A stretch of DNA of 64,000 nt from Actinomycetota bacterium (GTDB lineage Bacteria; Actinomycetota; Acidimicrobiia; Acidimicrobiales; Microtrichaceae): contig JADJBW010000013.1 in assembly GCA_016703525.1 (NCBI GenBank), forward strand, positions 1-64,000, written 5' to 3'. The notes beneath the pieces are model-generated. The model was not told where the DNA came from, ran no database searches, and was given only the letters and a program-made list of their open reading frames with translations. Every line of letters starts with the position of its first letter. The first letter of the stretch is position 1. Position numbers and translations under genes: made by a program. Positions 38,702-47,335 of the stretch are shown one piece after another.

Positions 38702-40192
38702 ATGGCCTTCCTCCGGACCCACCGACCGATGGTCCGCACCTCAGGAGTCGCGCTGCTCGTTGCCGGCTCGCTCATCGCCGCAGCCTGTGGCGGCGACGAC
38801 GGGGGCTCCGAGGGCGACGGCGCCAGCGGATCCGCAGCCTGTCCCGTCGACGCGCTGAAGTCGGCGAAGGGCACCGTGAACGTCGATGTCTGGTACGCCT
38901 TCCAGGGCCTCCCGGCGCAGGCGATCCAGAACCTCGCCGACAAGTACAACGCGAGCCAGTCGAAGGTGAAGGTCACGGTCGCGAACCAGGGCAGCTACGA
39001 CGAGCAGCTCAGCAAGTACAAGACCGGGCTGGGTAAGCCGTCCACGCTCCCCGAGGTGGTAACGGCCGAGGATACGAACACGCGGTTCCTGATCGACTCC
39101 AAGTCGGTCGTGAGCGCGGCCGACTGCGTGAAGGCCGACCCCGACGCCGCCACGATGTACGACGATCTGGTGCCGGCGGTGAAGGCGGCATACTCGCTCG
39201 ACGGCAAGCTGGTCCCCGCCGGGTTCGCTGTGTCGACGCCGATGCTGTACTTCAACAAGCGACACTTCGCCGCCGCCGGACTCGACATCGCCAAGCCACC
39301 GACCACGCTCGAGGAACTCCGGGCCGCGGCCGAGAAGATCAAGGCCGCGAACATCCCCGGGGTCGCCAAGCCGCTCGTATTGAAGATGGATGCCTGGTAC
39401 ATCGAGCACTGGCTGACCGGCGAGGCGAAGCCCGTCGTCGACCAGGACAACGGCCACGCCGCCCCCGCGACGAAGACCCTGATCGGCGACGCGTCCGGAG
39501 CCGAGCTGTTCCAGTGGATCCGCAAAATGGTCGACGACGGGCTGCTCAACGCGGTTGCGAGTTCCGACGACATCTCGCCGTATCTCGCAGTTGCGACGGA
39601 GTCGGGTTCGATGCTGATCGAGACATCAGCAGCGATCACGACCATCGATGCAGCCATCTCCGGCACGCTCAACGCCGACATCCTGCCGCAAGCGGCAAAC
39701 ATGGATCTCTCGACCTTCAAGTTCGACACGCTCGACGTCGGCGTCGCACCGACGCCGGGCGTCAAGAAGGCCGGAGTCGGCCAGATCGGCGGCAACGCCT
39801 GGTACATCGTCAAGAAGACGCCGGAGGAGATCGCGGCGGCGTGGGACTTCATGAAGTTCGTCAACCAGGTCGACACGCAGGTCGAGTGGACGATGCTCGG
39901 CGGCTACCTGCCGTCGCACGAGGCGGTGGCCGAGGATCCTCGGCTCACCACCGACTGGGACTCGAGCCGCAAGGGCGGCTGGCTCAAGCAGGCGTACGCC
40001 TCAGTCCTCACGCTCGATCCGAAGTTCACCGGGCCGTGGATCGGCGCCTACGCCGGATTCCGCGCCGAGGTTCGAGCCGCGCTCGACAAGATCGGCCAGC
40101 AGAACGGCGATCCCGCGACGGTCGTGCCCGAGGCCGTGACCCGCATCGAGAAGGCCTTCGAGACCTACAACAAGAACCCCGGCCAAGGCTGA
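38702..40192 (+). CDS. ugpB: ABC importer solute-binding lipoprotein (UgpB type)
   Basis: 496 aa. Strong Shine-Dalgarno AAGGAG upstream of ATG 38702. Signal peptide with lipobox (LLVAGSLIAAACGGD), then a family 1 extracellular solute-binding fold: VDVWYAFQGLPAQAIQNLAD, TLPEVVTAEDTNTRFLID, MLYFNKRHFAAAGLD, AWDFMKFVNQVDTQVEW and LGGYLPSHEAV. The pattern is that of UgpB-like glycerol-3-phosphate or oligosaccharide receptors; the actual ligand cannot be decided. It is the last gene of the operon, placing the receptor behind the ATPase and permeases. Confidence 0.94.
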   Translation: MAFLRTHRPMVRTSGVALLVAGSLIAAACGGDDGGSEGDGASGSAACPVDALKSAKGTVNVDVWYAFQGLPAQAIQNLADKYNASQSKVKVTVANQGSYDEQLSKYKTGLGKPSTLPEVVTAEDTNTRFLIDSKSVVSAADCVKADPDAATMYDDLVPAVKAAYSLDGKLVPAGFAVSTPMLYFNKRHFAAAGLDIAKPPTTLEELRAAAEKIKAANIPGVAKPLVLKMDAWYIEHWLTGEAKPVVDQDNGHAAPATKTLIGDASGAELFQWIRKMVDDGLLNAVASSDDISPYLAVATESGSMLIETSAAITTIDAAISGTLNADILPQAANMDLSTFKFDTLDVGVAPTPGVKKAGVGQIGGNAWYIVKKTPEEIAAAWDFMKFVNQVDTQVEWTMLGGYLPSHEAVAEDPRLTTDWDSSRKGGWLKQAYASVLTLDPKFTGPWIGAYAGFRAEVRAALDKIGQQNGDPATVVPEAVTRIEKAFETYNKNPGQG

Positions 40193-40205
40193 CATCTCGC
40201 TCGGC

Positions 40206-40236
40206 GTGTGAGGGCGTCCGTGCGGTGCCCTCACAC
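40206..40236. terminator. Hairpin terminator after ugpB
   Basis: Perfect 10-bp arms GTGTGAGGGC / GCCCTCACAC with an 11-nt loop, starting 14 nt after the ugpB stop. There is no T-run. Confidence 0.65.
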
Positions 40237-40300
40237 ACCGGCATGGACGCGGGACGCGGAGCGGCGGAGCGGCGGGGCGGCGGGCCTGCGGGCCTGCCAT

Positions 40301-40420
40301 CGCCCGTCGGGCACCCGTGTTCAGATCAGGCCGAGTCGACGACCGAGGTCGCTGCGGAATCGCCCGTCGGGCACCCGCGTTCAGATCAGGCCGAGTCGAC
40401 GACCGAGGTCGCTGCGGAAT
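40301..40420. repeat. 60-bp tandem duplication of the dprE1 3' end
   Basis: Two adjacent 60-bp units (40301-40360 and 40361-40420) differ at a single base (GTGT versus GCGT). Each contains the minus-strand stop and the last coding codons of dprE1 (coding for ...FRSDLGRRLGLI). The copy next to ugpB lies outside the gene, so the stop codon is duplicated. Confidence 0.97.
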
Positions 40421-41763
40421 CGGCCGTCGGGATCGGCCTTCGCCCGGATCTCGCGCCAGTCATCCAGGCGCGGGTACATGGCCGGGATGTGCTCGCGGCG
40501 AACGCGGCTGTCCTTCGCCAGGTAGATGCGTCCGCCGGCCTCCACCACCTGCTCGTCGAGACGATCCAGCAGCGGACCCAACTCGGCACCACCGACGGGC
40601 GCATCGAACGCCAACGTCCACCCGGCGCTCGGGAACGACAGGTGGCCCGCATTCCCCGGGCCCATTCGCTTGAGCACCGCCAGGAACGACGGCACTCCGG
40701 CAGCGCTGAGCTGTTCGAGGGTCGACCGCACCACCTCACCGGCGCTGTCGGGCACCACGTACTGCCACTGCAGAAAGCCCTTCGGCCCGTACACCCGGTT
40801 CCACTCCTCCACCAGGTCGAGCGGGTGGAAGAACTGCGTGATCGACATGATCGCGTCGCGGCGTCGGGCCGGAGCCTTGCGGAACCAGAGCTCGTTGAAG
40901 GCGCGAACCGTGAGCGGATTGATCAGCCCCGACGGCGCGATCGGTGGGAGCGATCCCAGCGAGTTCGACACGAACCGGAGCGGGTCGGGTGCGAACTTCG
41001 AGGGCAGCTCGTCGAGCCGTGCAAAGCGCCCCCGGTCGAGCACCGACCGGCCCATCGCGGCGCCTCGCGTCATGATGTCGATCCACGCGACCGAGTAGTC
41101 GTAGTCGGCGTCGCCCTCGACCATGAGCGCCATGACCGCGTCGAGGTCGGCGGCCCGGTCGGTGTCGACGACCAGTCGACTGGTCTCGATCGCCTTGCAG
41201 CGAAACGTCGCGTCGAGGACGACCCCGGTCAGCCCCATGCCGCCGGCGGTCGCCCAGAAGAGGTCGGGGTTGCGATCGCTGTGGACGTCGAGCACCTCGC
41301 CGCTGCCTACGAGTAGCCGAAACGACTCGACGTGGTTGCACCAACTGCCGGCCTGGTGGTGGTTCTTGCCGTGGATGTCGGCCGCGATCGCGCCGCCGAC
41401 CGTCACCTGGCGGGTTCCCGGCGTAACCGGCACGAACCATCCCATGGGGACGAGCCACTCCATGAGCTGATCGAGCGACGTGCCGGCCTTCGCCGTGACG
41501 CGCCCTGCATCCGGGTCGAACTCGATGATCCCGACCGCCGTGGTGCCGTCGACGATCACCCCACCGGCGTTCTGTGCTCCGTCACCGTAGCTACGGCCAA
41601 GGCCGCGCCCGAGCACGCCCCGGGGCGAATCGTGGACGGCCCGGCGAATCTGTTCCACGTCGAGCATGCCGATGACATCGGCGGCCGTGGGTGCCGTCCG
41701 GCCCCAGCCGCGCAGCAGCCGGTGGGATCGTCGTGGCGAGGCAGCGGTGGACTCAGCCGACAT
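40381..41763 (-). CDS. dprE1: Decaprenylphosphoryl-ribose 2'-oxidase (DprE1-like FAD oxidase)
   Basis: FAD-dependent oxidase that, with DprE2, epimerises decaprenylphosphoryl-ribose to the arabinose donor for cell-wall arabinan. 460 aa from ATG 41763. LLRGWGRTAPTAADV opens the protein; FAD-binding blocks are RGVLGRGLGRSYGDGAQNAGG, TPGTRQVTVGGAIAADIHGK and NHHQAGSWCNHVESFRLL. The C-terminal ALO-type region includes FLQWQYVVPDSAGEVVRSTL and GRIYLAKDSRVRREHIPAMY. It overlaps ubiA upstream by 11 nt. DprE2 is not in this window. Confidence 0.92.
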   Translation of the reverse strand: MSAESTAASPRRSHRLLRGWGRTAPTAADVIGMLDVEQIRRAVHDSPRGVLGRGLGRSYGDGAQNAGGVIVDGTTAVGIIEFDPDAGRVTAKAGTSLDQLMEWLVPMGWFVPVTPGTRQVTVGGAIAADIHGKNHHQAGSWCNHVESFRLLVGSGEVLDVHSDRNPDLFWATAGGMGLTGVVLDATFRCKAIETSRLVVDTDRAADLDAVMALMVEGDADYDYSVAWIDIMTRGAAMGRSVLDRGRFARLDELPSKFAPDPLRFVSNSLGSLPPIAPSGLINPLTVRAFNELWFRKAPARRRDAIMSITQFFHPLDLVEEWNRVYGPKGFLQWQYVVPDSAGEVVRSTLEQLSAAGVPSFLAVLKRMGPGNAGHLSFPSAGWTLAFDAPVGGAELGPLLDRLDEQVVEAGGRIYLAKDSRVRREHIPAMYPRLDDWREIRAKADPDGRFRSDLGRRLGLI

Positions 41764-42684
41764 AGAACCCAACCCCGACCAGCACGACCCACAGCGCACC
41801 CATGAGCTGCATCTGGCGCTCCTCCGACAGCACGTCCTCGGGCGCCGAACCTTTGCCCAACTCGACGAGCAAGCCGTAGCGCAGGATCGCTACGAGGAAC
41901 GGCAGGATCGAGACCTCCATCCACACGGCGCTCGACGGGTCGAGGCGTGCCTTCTCAAACGCCCACATCACATAGGCCATGATCACGATTGTCGCCGCGA
42001 TCCCCTGGAGCAGCCGGAGATACGGCTCGGTGTACATCGCGAGCGTCTTTCGGATGCTGCCGTGGTTCTCGCCCAGCTCCCGCTTCTCCGCGAGTCGCTT
42101 GCCGACGGCGATGAACAGCGATCCGAAGCACGAGATGATGAAGAACCATGGCGAGACCTCGACCTGCAGCGCATAGGCGCCGCCGACCAGGCGGAGGATG
42201 AAGCCGCTCGACAGCGCCACCAGATCGAGCACGGGCTCGTTCTTGAGCCAGAACGAGTAGAGCGTGGTCTGCACCGCGTAGATCGCCACGACCACGCAGA
42301 ACTGCCAGTTGCGCGACAGCGCCAGACCGAATCCGCCGAGGGCGAGCACGATCGCCATCGCTGCTGCGAGGGGAATCGACACGACCCCCGCTGCGATCGG
42401 CCGGTTTCGCTTCGTGGGATGGCGCCGATCGGACTCGGCATCGACGCTGTCGTTGACCAGGTAGGTCGCGCTCGCGACCATCGAGAACGCGGCGAACGCG
42501 ACCAGCGTGCGCGCCACCGCCCACCACTTGAACTCGATGCCGTCGGGCGTGCGGTCGATGTAGACCATCGCCGCGGCGGGGGCGACGACGACCAGCACGT
42601 TCTGGCCCACTGCTTGGGGCGGCAGGCCTTGACCATGCCGGCGGCGAGGGACATCGGAGGGGGGGAAGGGAGAGTCGCTGTCAT
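41753..42684 (-). CDS. ubiA: Decaprenyl-phosphate phosphoribosyltransferase (UbiA family), one frameshift
   Basis: Membrane prenyltransferase that makes decaprenylphosphoryl-5-phosphoribose, upstream of DprE1. The main frame has the Asp-rich motif VNDSVDAESDRRHPTKRNRP and the second site YSFWLKNEPVLDLVALSSGF, with about eight TM helices. The first 25 residues (MTATLPSPPPMSLAAG, then MVKACRPKQW) lie in another frame from ATG 42684; a single missing base near 42610 splits RPKQW from QNVLVVVAP, normally adjacent in this family. About 310 aa. Confidence 0.9.
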
Positions 42685-42803
42685 GTGTGCGGGCGCCGCA
42701 GGACGACGGGCTGTAACCCCTCCGGCACGCGCCGAAGTGTAGTCACGCCGCCCAGCGGCACCCGAGGCCAGCCGCCCCGCCGTGGCAAATTGCCCAGCAG
42801 CGC

Positions 42804-43625
42804 TCAGCCGATGATGTCGGCCATGACCGCGAGGTCGGCCGCATCCGGCGGCGGGCCGATCTTCGAGTACCAGCCGCCCTCGGTCGTCTGTGACCAGGCG
42901 AAGGACTCCGCCCAGTCGCCCGCGCCGCTCGAGTAGTCCTCGGCGCCCGATGCCGCCCACCATGTCGCATCGGCGCCGCGACCGCGCGCCTCGTTCCAAC
43001 GTGCGTGGTCCTCGGTAGTGAGCAGGTCGATATCGATCGCGTGACCGAGTTCGTGAGCGGTCACGTGAACGAGGTGCTCGAACGTGAAGTCGTCGCGCAC
43101 GTACACCCGGATCAGCCGCTCCTGGCTGTAGGTGAGCCCCTGATACCCGCGGCGCTCGCCGAGGAACTCGATGCGCCACCCCGGAAGCCGCTGCTCGATC
43201 GGGAAGTCGATCGCCGCAAGCACCCGCTCCCGGAGATCACCCTGGCCCGCGGTGTCGGCGGCCGGCTCCGATACCGGCGCGGTCGACGGCGGAGGCGTCG
43301 TCGTCACGGTCGTGACGGGCGCAGGCGCCGTCGTCACGGTCGGTTCCGGCGTCGGCGCCGGCACGGCTGTCGCCGTCGGGGCCGTCGGGGAGGCAACGGA
43401 CGCTTGCGCCGGCCCCGCCGCGGCGGATGCCCCCGAGCCCGCCCGGGTCGATGCGGCATCGGCCGACCGCTCGGCGTCGCGCATCGCCCGCTGCACCGAG
43501 ATGCCGGCGACCTCCACGGCGCGGCCGTCGGAGTGGGGCGGAAAGCTCCCTCCGTCGAGATGGGTCAACGCGACCGCCGTGACCAGCAACGCAGTCGCCC
43601 TCCACACCGTTCGCGTCGTTCCCAT
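42804..43625 (-). CDS. Secreted HEXXH metallopeptidase-like protein
   Basis: 273 aa from ATG 43625. N-terminal signal/TM (RATALLVTAVALTHLDGGSF), then a long Ala/Thr/Pro-rich stalk (residues about 65-135). A small C-terminal domain follows with the zinc motif FEHLVHVTAHELGHAIDIDL and downstream EDYSSGAGDWAESFAWSQTT, whose Glu may be the third ligand (ExxA pattern). It probably acts outside the cell on wall or matrix protein. No closer family is recognised. Confidence 0.78.
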   Translation of the reverse strand: MGTTRTVWRATALLVTAVALTHLDGGSFPPHSDGRAVEVAGISVQRAMRDAERSADAASTRAGSGASAAAGPAQASVASPTAPTATAVPAPTPEPTVTTAPAPVTTVTTTPPPSTAPVSEPAADTAGQGDLRERVLAAIDFPIEQRLPGWRIEFLGERRGYQGLTYSQERLIRVYVRDDFTFEHLVHVTAHELGHAIDIDLLTTEDHARWNEARGRGADATWWAASGAEDYSSGAGDWAESFAWSQTTEGGWYSKIGPPPDAADLAVMADIIG

Positions 43626-43792
43626 ACTCAGCGTGTCCTCCCGCCCCACTCCGGTGCTCAAGGTACGCTTTCATGCACTTTCATGTCACCTGGGCAATGG
43701 AGCCCAGCGGTGCGGCCTGCGGTCACGACGCATTGGACCGGCGATCGGGCGTCGGCGATAGGGTCGACACGCCCGGTCGCCTTCCCGGAGTG

Positions 43793-45328
43793 ATGATGAT
43801 GTCAACCCAGTCAGCGGCGCGCGCCGGCCTCGTCGCCGCCGGCCACCCGGCCGTCGCGGCCGCGGCCTCCGAGATCCTCGACGCCGGTGGCAACGCCTTC
43901 GACGCAGCGGTCGCTGCGGGATTCGCGGCGGCCGTCGCCGAGCCGGCGCTGACCAGCCTCGCCGGCGGTGGGTTCCTCCTCGCCCGAACAGCCGACGGAA
44001 CGGCGACCTTCTTCGACTTCTTCGTCGACACGCCCGGCCTCGGCGCCGACCGGGCCGTCGAACCCCACTTCACCGAGGTCGTCGTCGCGTTCGCCGCGGC
44101 CGACCAGTCCTTCCACTGCGGCCCGGGCTCGGTCGCGGTGCCCGGCGTCCTCGACGGGTACGTCCACGTGCATCGCCGCCTCGGTCGGCTCGAACTCGCG
44201 CAGGTCGTGGCGCCGGCACGCCGACTCGCCATCGATGGCGTCCCCCTCGGGCCCGCCCAGTCGTCGGTGGTCGCGCTGCTCGAGTCGATTCTGCTGCGAA
44301 CCGCCGAGGGTCGGGCGTTGTTCGCACCCCGCGGCGCGTTGCTCCAAAACGGCGATCGCTTCTACAACCCCGACTTCGCGCGCACGCTCGACGCGATCGC
44401 CGCCGGCGCGATCACGGCCTTCGCCGATGCCCCCGTTGCCGCGCCGCTCATCGAGGCGATGCGGTCGGGCAACGGGCTGATCACCGCAACCGATCTGGCG
44501 GCCTACCGGGTGCGCGAGCGGGCGCCCCTCTCGGTACCGATCGGCGCCGACACGCTGCTCACCGCGCCCGCCCCGTCGTTCGGCGGACGGTTGCTCGACG
44601 CGATGATCCAGCGGATCTGGCCCTCAGACACATCGCACGGAGCGGTCGACCCGGTCGAGTTCGCGCAGCGCTTCCTCGGCGCCTCGATCGACATCGAGAA
44701 CGACCGGGCGGTGCTGCTCGCCGCCGACGCCGACCCCGCCCGCCCGATCTGCGAGCGCGGCACGACCCACATCTCGGTGTGCGACGCCGAGGGGAACGTC
44801 GCCTCGATGACCACGTCGAACGGCGAGTGCTCGGGCGATGTCATCGAGGGAACGGGCATCCTCTGCAACAACATCCTCGGCGAGGACGACCTCCACCCCG
44901 CGGGATTCCATCGCTTCGATCCCGGCGTCCGGGTTGGATCGATGATGTCACCCTCGATCGTCGTCGACGCGAGCGGCGCCGCGAAGCTCGTCGTTGGCAG
45001 TGGCGGCTCGAAGCGCATCCGTTCGGCGATCGCGCAGGTGTGTTGGGCGGTGCTCGTCGATGGCGTGCCGCTCACCGAGGCGGTCGAGCGCCCCCGAATG
45101 CACTGGGACGGCACGACCATTCAGGCGGAGCCGGGTCTGGGCCGAGCCGTGATCGATGCGATCGCCGAGCTTGCGCCGCTCAACGTGTGGCCCGAGTCGA
45201 GCCTCTACTTCGGTGGCGTCCACGCCGTTGCGCCCGGCGCCGGATCGCCGGGCTCCGCCGGTGCGGATCCACGCCGCGACGGCGCGACCGGCCGGTCGAC
45301 GCCTGCCGATACCAGCGAACAGGCCTGA
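43793..45328 (+). CDS. Gamma-glutamyltransferase family protein
   Basis: Ntn-hydrolase that transfers or hydrolyses gamma-glutamyl groups. 511 aa from ATG 43793 with GGAG upstream (three ATG codons in a row). The large-subunit start is GHPAVAAAASEILDAGGNAF and SLAGGGFLLARTADGTATFF. The autoprocessing site is the conserved Thr in CERGTTHISVCDAEGNVASM (about residue 320), followed by GTGILCNNILGEDDLHP and the oxyanion region SMMSPSIVVDASGAAKLVVG-SGGSKRIRSAI. No signal peptide is evident, so it may be cytosolic. Confidence 0.92.
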   Translation: MMMSTQSAARAGLVAAGHPAVAAAASEILDAGGNAFDAAVAAGFAAAVAEPALTSLAGGGFLLARTADGTATFFDFFVDTPGLGADRAVEPHFTEVVVAFAAADQSFHCGPGSVAVPGVLDGYVHVHRRLGRLELAQVVAPARRLAIDGVPLGPAQSSVVALLESILLRTAEGRALFAPRGALLQNGDRFYNPDFARTLDAIAAGAITAFADAPVAAPLIEAMRSGNGLITATDLAAYRVRERAPLSVPIGADTLLTAPAPSFGGRLLDAMIQRIWPSDTSHGAVDPVEFAQRFLGASIDIENDRAVLLAADADPARPICERGTTHISVCDAEGNVASMTTSNGECSGDVIEGTGILCNNILGEDDLHPAGFHRFDPGVRVGSMMSPSIVVDASGAAKLVVGSGGSKRIRSAIAQVCWAVLVDGVPLTEAVERPRMHWDGTTIQAEPGLGRAVIDAIAELAPLNVWPESSLYFGGVHAVAPGAGSPGSAGADPRRDGATGRSTPADTSEQA

Positions 45329-45338
45329 CCTCGGGCGA

Positions 45339-47168
45339 TCACCGGCCCGCGGCGCACCGGCGCATCGCGTCCTGCAACATCGCGATCACCTCGGGCGAGG
45401 GGTCGGCATCGGGACCGAAGATCTCAAGCACGTCGGCCTTGCCTCGCAACGAGTCGGCGATGCAGCGCCCGATCCCCTTCTTCAGTCCCAGCCGCTCGAT
45501 CTGCTCGGCCAGCGCCAGGTACGGATCGCCGGCGTCGGGATCCGTCGGACACGTCTGCGCCGACACGCGAGCGTCCTCGAGGAATCCCACGACCTGCTCG
45601 GTCACGCACGCCACGTGCAGCGACGCGGTGTGGCCGGCCCCCTCGTAGGTGAGCAACGCGGCGCCCCCGAGGGCGTTGGCCATGCCCGTCGCCCACTCGA
45701 TCGGCGTCGCCGGATCGCCGGCGGTCCCGACCACCAGGATGCGATCGGCCGCCGACGATGCCGTCACGATGCTCGGAGACTCGCCCGACGGCAGGTCGCG
45801 ACAGTTGCTGCCGGGCTCCGCGAGAAACTCGGCCATCGTGCCGCCCAGGGCCTTGATGCTCGCGTCGACCGCTGCCGACTCGGCGTCGCTCATCGGCCCC
45901 GTCGAATCCGCGCAGTTCACGATGCCCTGCACCTCGAAGGAGTTGCCGTAGGTGCCGTCGGCCTCCCGACCGGACTGCTGGTCGGCGAGGCCGCCGAGGA
46001 ACGACGCACCCAGGGCGCGGCGCTCGGGGTCGGAGCCGGCGACTGCACCGATCGCCTCCATCGCCGGAACCGACGCCGACACGTCGTAGAGCGACGTGAG
46101 GATGCCGGTGAGGAAACGGTCGCGATCGAGGCGCTCGCTTCCGGACGTGCCCGGGTAGGTCACGGGATCGGCCTCGAGGCGAGCCGCGAGCGCGTCGACC
46201 GTCTGCGCCGGGCCGTCGCCGATCGGGCAACTCGGCATGGCGGAACAGCTTGCGAGGAACGCCTGGTAGGCGCGAACGATGCCCGTCGCCTGCCCCACGC
46301 CCATGGTCTGCAGCGATGGATCGGGCGACACGGCGCCGTCGAGCACGAACGCACCCACCCGGTCGGGGTAGCGATCCGCGTAGACGGCACCGATCCGCGT
46401 GCCGTAGCTGAGGCCGAGGTAGTTGAGCCGGTCCTCCCCCAGCGCCGCCCGAATCGCGTCGAGGTCATCGACCACGTACGACGTGCCCATCCGCTCGAAC
46501 AACTCCGCATCGTCCGAGCGGCAGCCCTCGGCGATCTCCTTCGCGACCGCGTCGCCAAGCGCAGCGGCGGCCGCCGGGTCCTCGGGGCTCTCGGTCTCGA
46601 CGATCTCCTCGCGACGATCGGCGCTCAGGCACTCGATCGGATCGCTCGCACCGAGTCCCCGCGGGTCGAACCCCACGATGTCGTACCGACTCGTGATCTC
46701 CGCCGGGAAGCCGATCTTCGCCAAGGCGGCGAAGCTCATCCCCGATCCGCCCGGGCCTCCCGGGTTCACCACGAGCGTGCCGCGTCGCTGCGACGATGAA
46801 CCGGTGGCCGGCGTGCGGGACAAGCCGATCTCGACCGTCCGGCCCGTCGGATCGTCGGCGTCGAGGGGCACCTCCAGGGTGGCGCACTCGACCTTGCCGG
46901 TCTCCACAACATCGCTCCCGCCCTCGGGGAGGTCGAGGTCGTCGAGGTCGCACTGCTGCCACGAGAGCTCCTGTCCGTCGACCGACGGGCGTTGCGACCT
47001 GGTCGACGCCGCTGTGGTGGTGGTCGTCGCCTTGTCGGCGCCCGTCGAGCCGGCGGCATCCGTCGCCCGATTCGCCGTGATTCGCCCCGGCCCCGAGGAG
47101 CACGCGGCCAACACCATCGATGCGAGCGCGGCGGCGACCGTCGCCCGGGTGGTTCGTGACGGGAGCAT
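45339..47168 (-). CDS. Secreted alpha/beta-hydrolase lipoprotein (tripeptidyl aminopeptidase-like)
   Basis: 609 aa from ATG 47168. Lipoprotein signal (VAAALASMVLAACSSG) and a Thr/Ser-rich linker. The hydrolase domain has LVVNPGGPGGSGMSFAAL (oxyanion loop), YDIVGFDPRGLGASDPIEC, the nucleophile elbow LNYLGLSYGTRIGAVYADRY with Ser, and C-terminal RILVVGTAGDPATPIEWATG (Asp) and LLTYEGAGHTASLHVACVTE (His). This is the SlpD/E-TAP family of secreted peptidases. A C-terminal extension of about 70 residues has two Cys. Convergent with the gamma-glutamyltransferase gene, 10 nt apart. Confidence 0.93.
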   Translation of the reverse strand: MLPSRTTRATVAAALASMVLAACSSGPGRITANRATDAAGSTGADKATTTTTAASTRSQRPSVDGQELSWQQCDLDDLDLPEGGSDVVETGKVECATLEVPLDADDPTGRTVEIGLSRTPATGSSSQRRGTLVVNPGGPGGSGMSFAALAKIGFPAEITSRYDIVGFDPRGLGASDPIECLSADRREEIVETESPEDPAAAAALGDAVAKEIAEGCRSDDAELFERMGTSYVVDDLDAIRAALGEDRLNYLGLSYGTRIGAVYADRYPDRVGAFVLDGAVSPDPSLQTMGVGQATGIVRAYQAFLASCSAMPSCPIGDGPAQTVDALAARLEADPVTYPGTSGSERLDRDRFLTGILTSLYDVSASVPAMEAIGAVAGSDPERRALGASFLGGLADQQSGREADGTYGNSFEVQGIVNCADSTGPMSDAESAAVDASIKALGGTMAEFLAEPGSNCRDLPSGESPSIVTASSAADRILVVGTAGDPATPIEWATGMANALGGAALLTYEGAGHTASLHVACVTEQVVGFLEDARVSAQTCPTDPDAGDPYLALAEQIERLGLKKGIGRCIADSLRGKADVLEIFGPDADPSPEVIAMLQDAMRRCAAGR

Positions 47169-47335
47169 GCGGTGACGATACCGAGCACCGCCCGAATCGG
47201 GACTTCGTTCGGCTGGGTCGACTCTCAGAGCGGATCCGTCGCCGCGAGCTTGCGCGCCGCGTTGGACCCACCACGCACCGCTAGCATTCCGACGGTGACA
47301 GCCGAGCGATGCTTCGACGGCACGGGGTGCCACCG

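Noticed and set aside
45156..46799. 547-codon plus-strand frame
   Set aside because: Antisense to the alpha/beta-hydrolase, which has an intact catalytic triad and lipoprotein signal.
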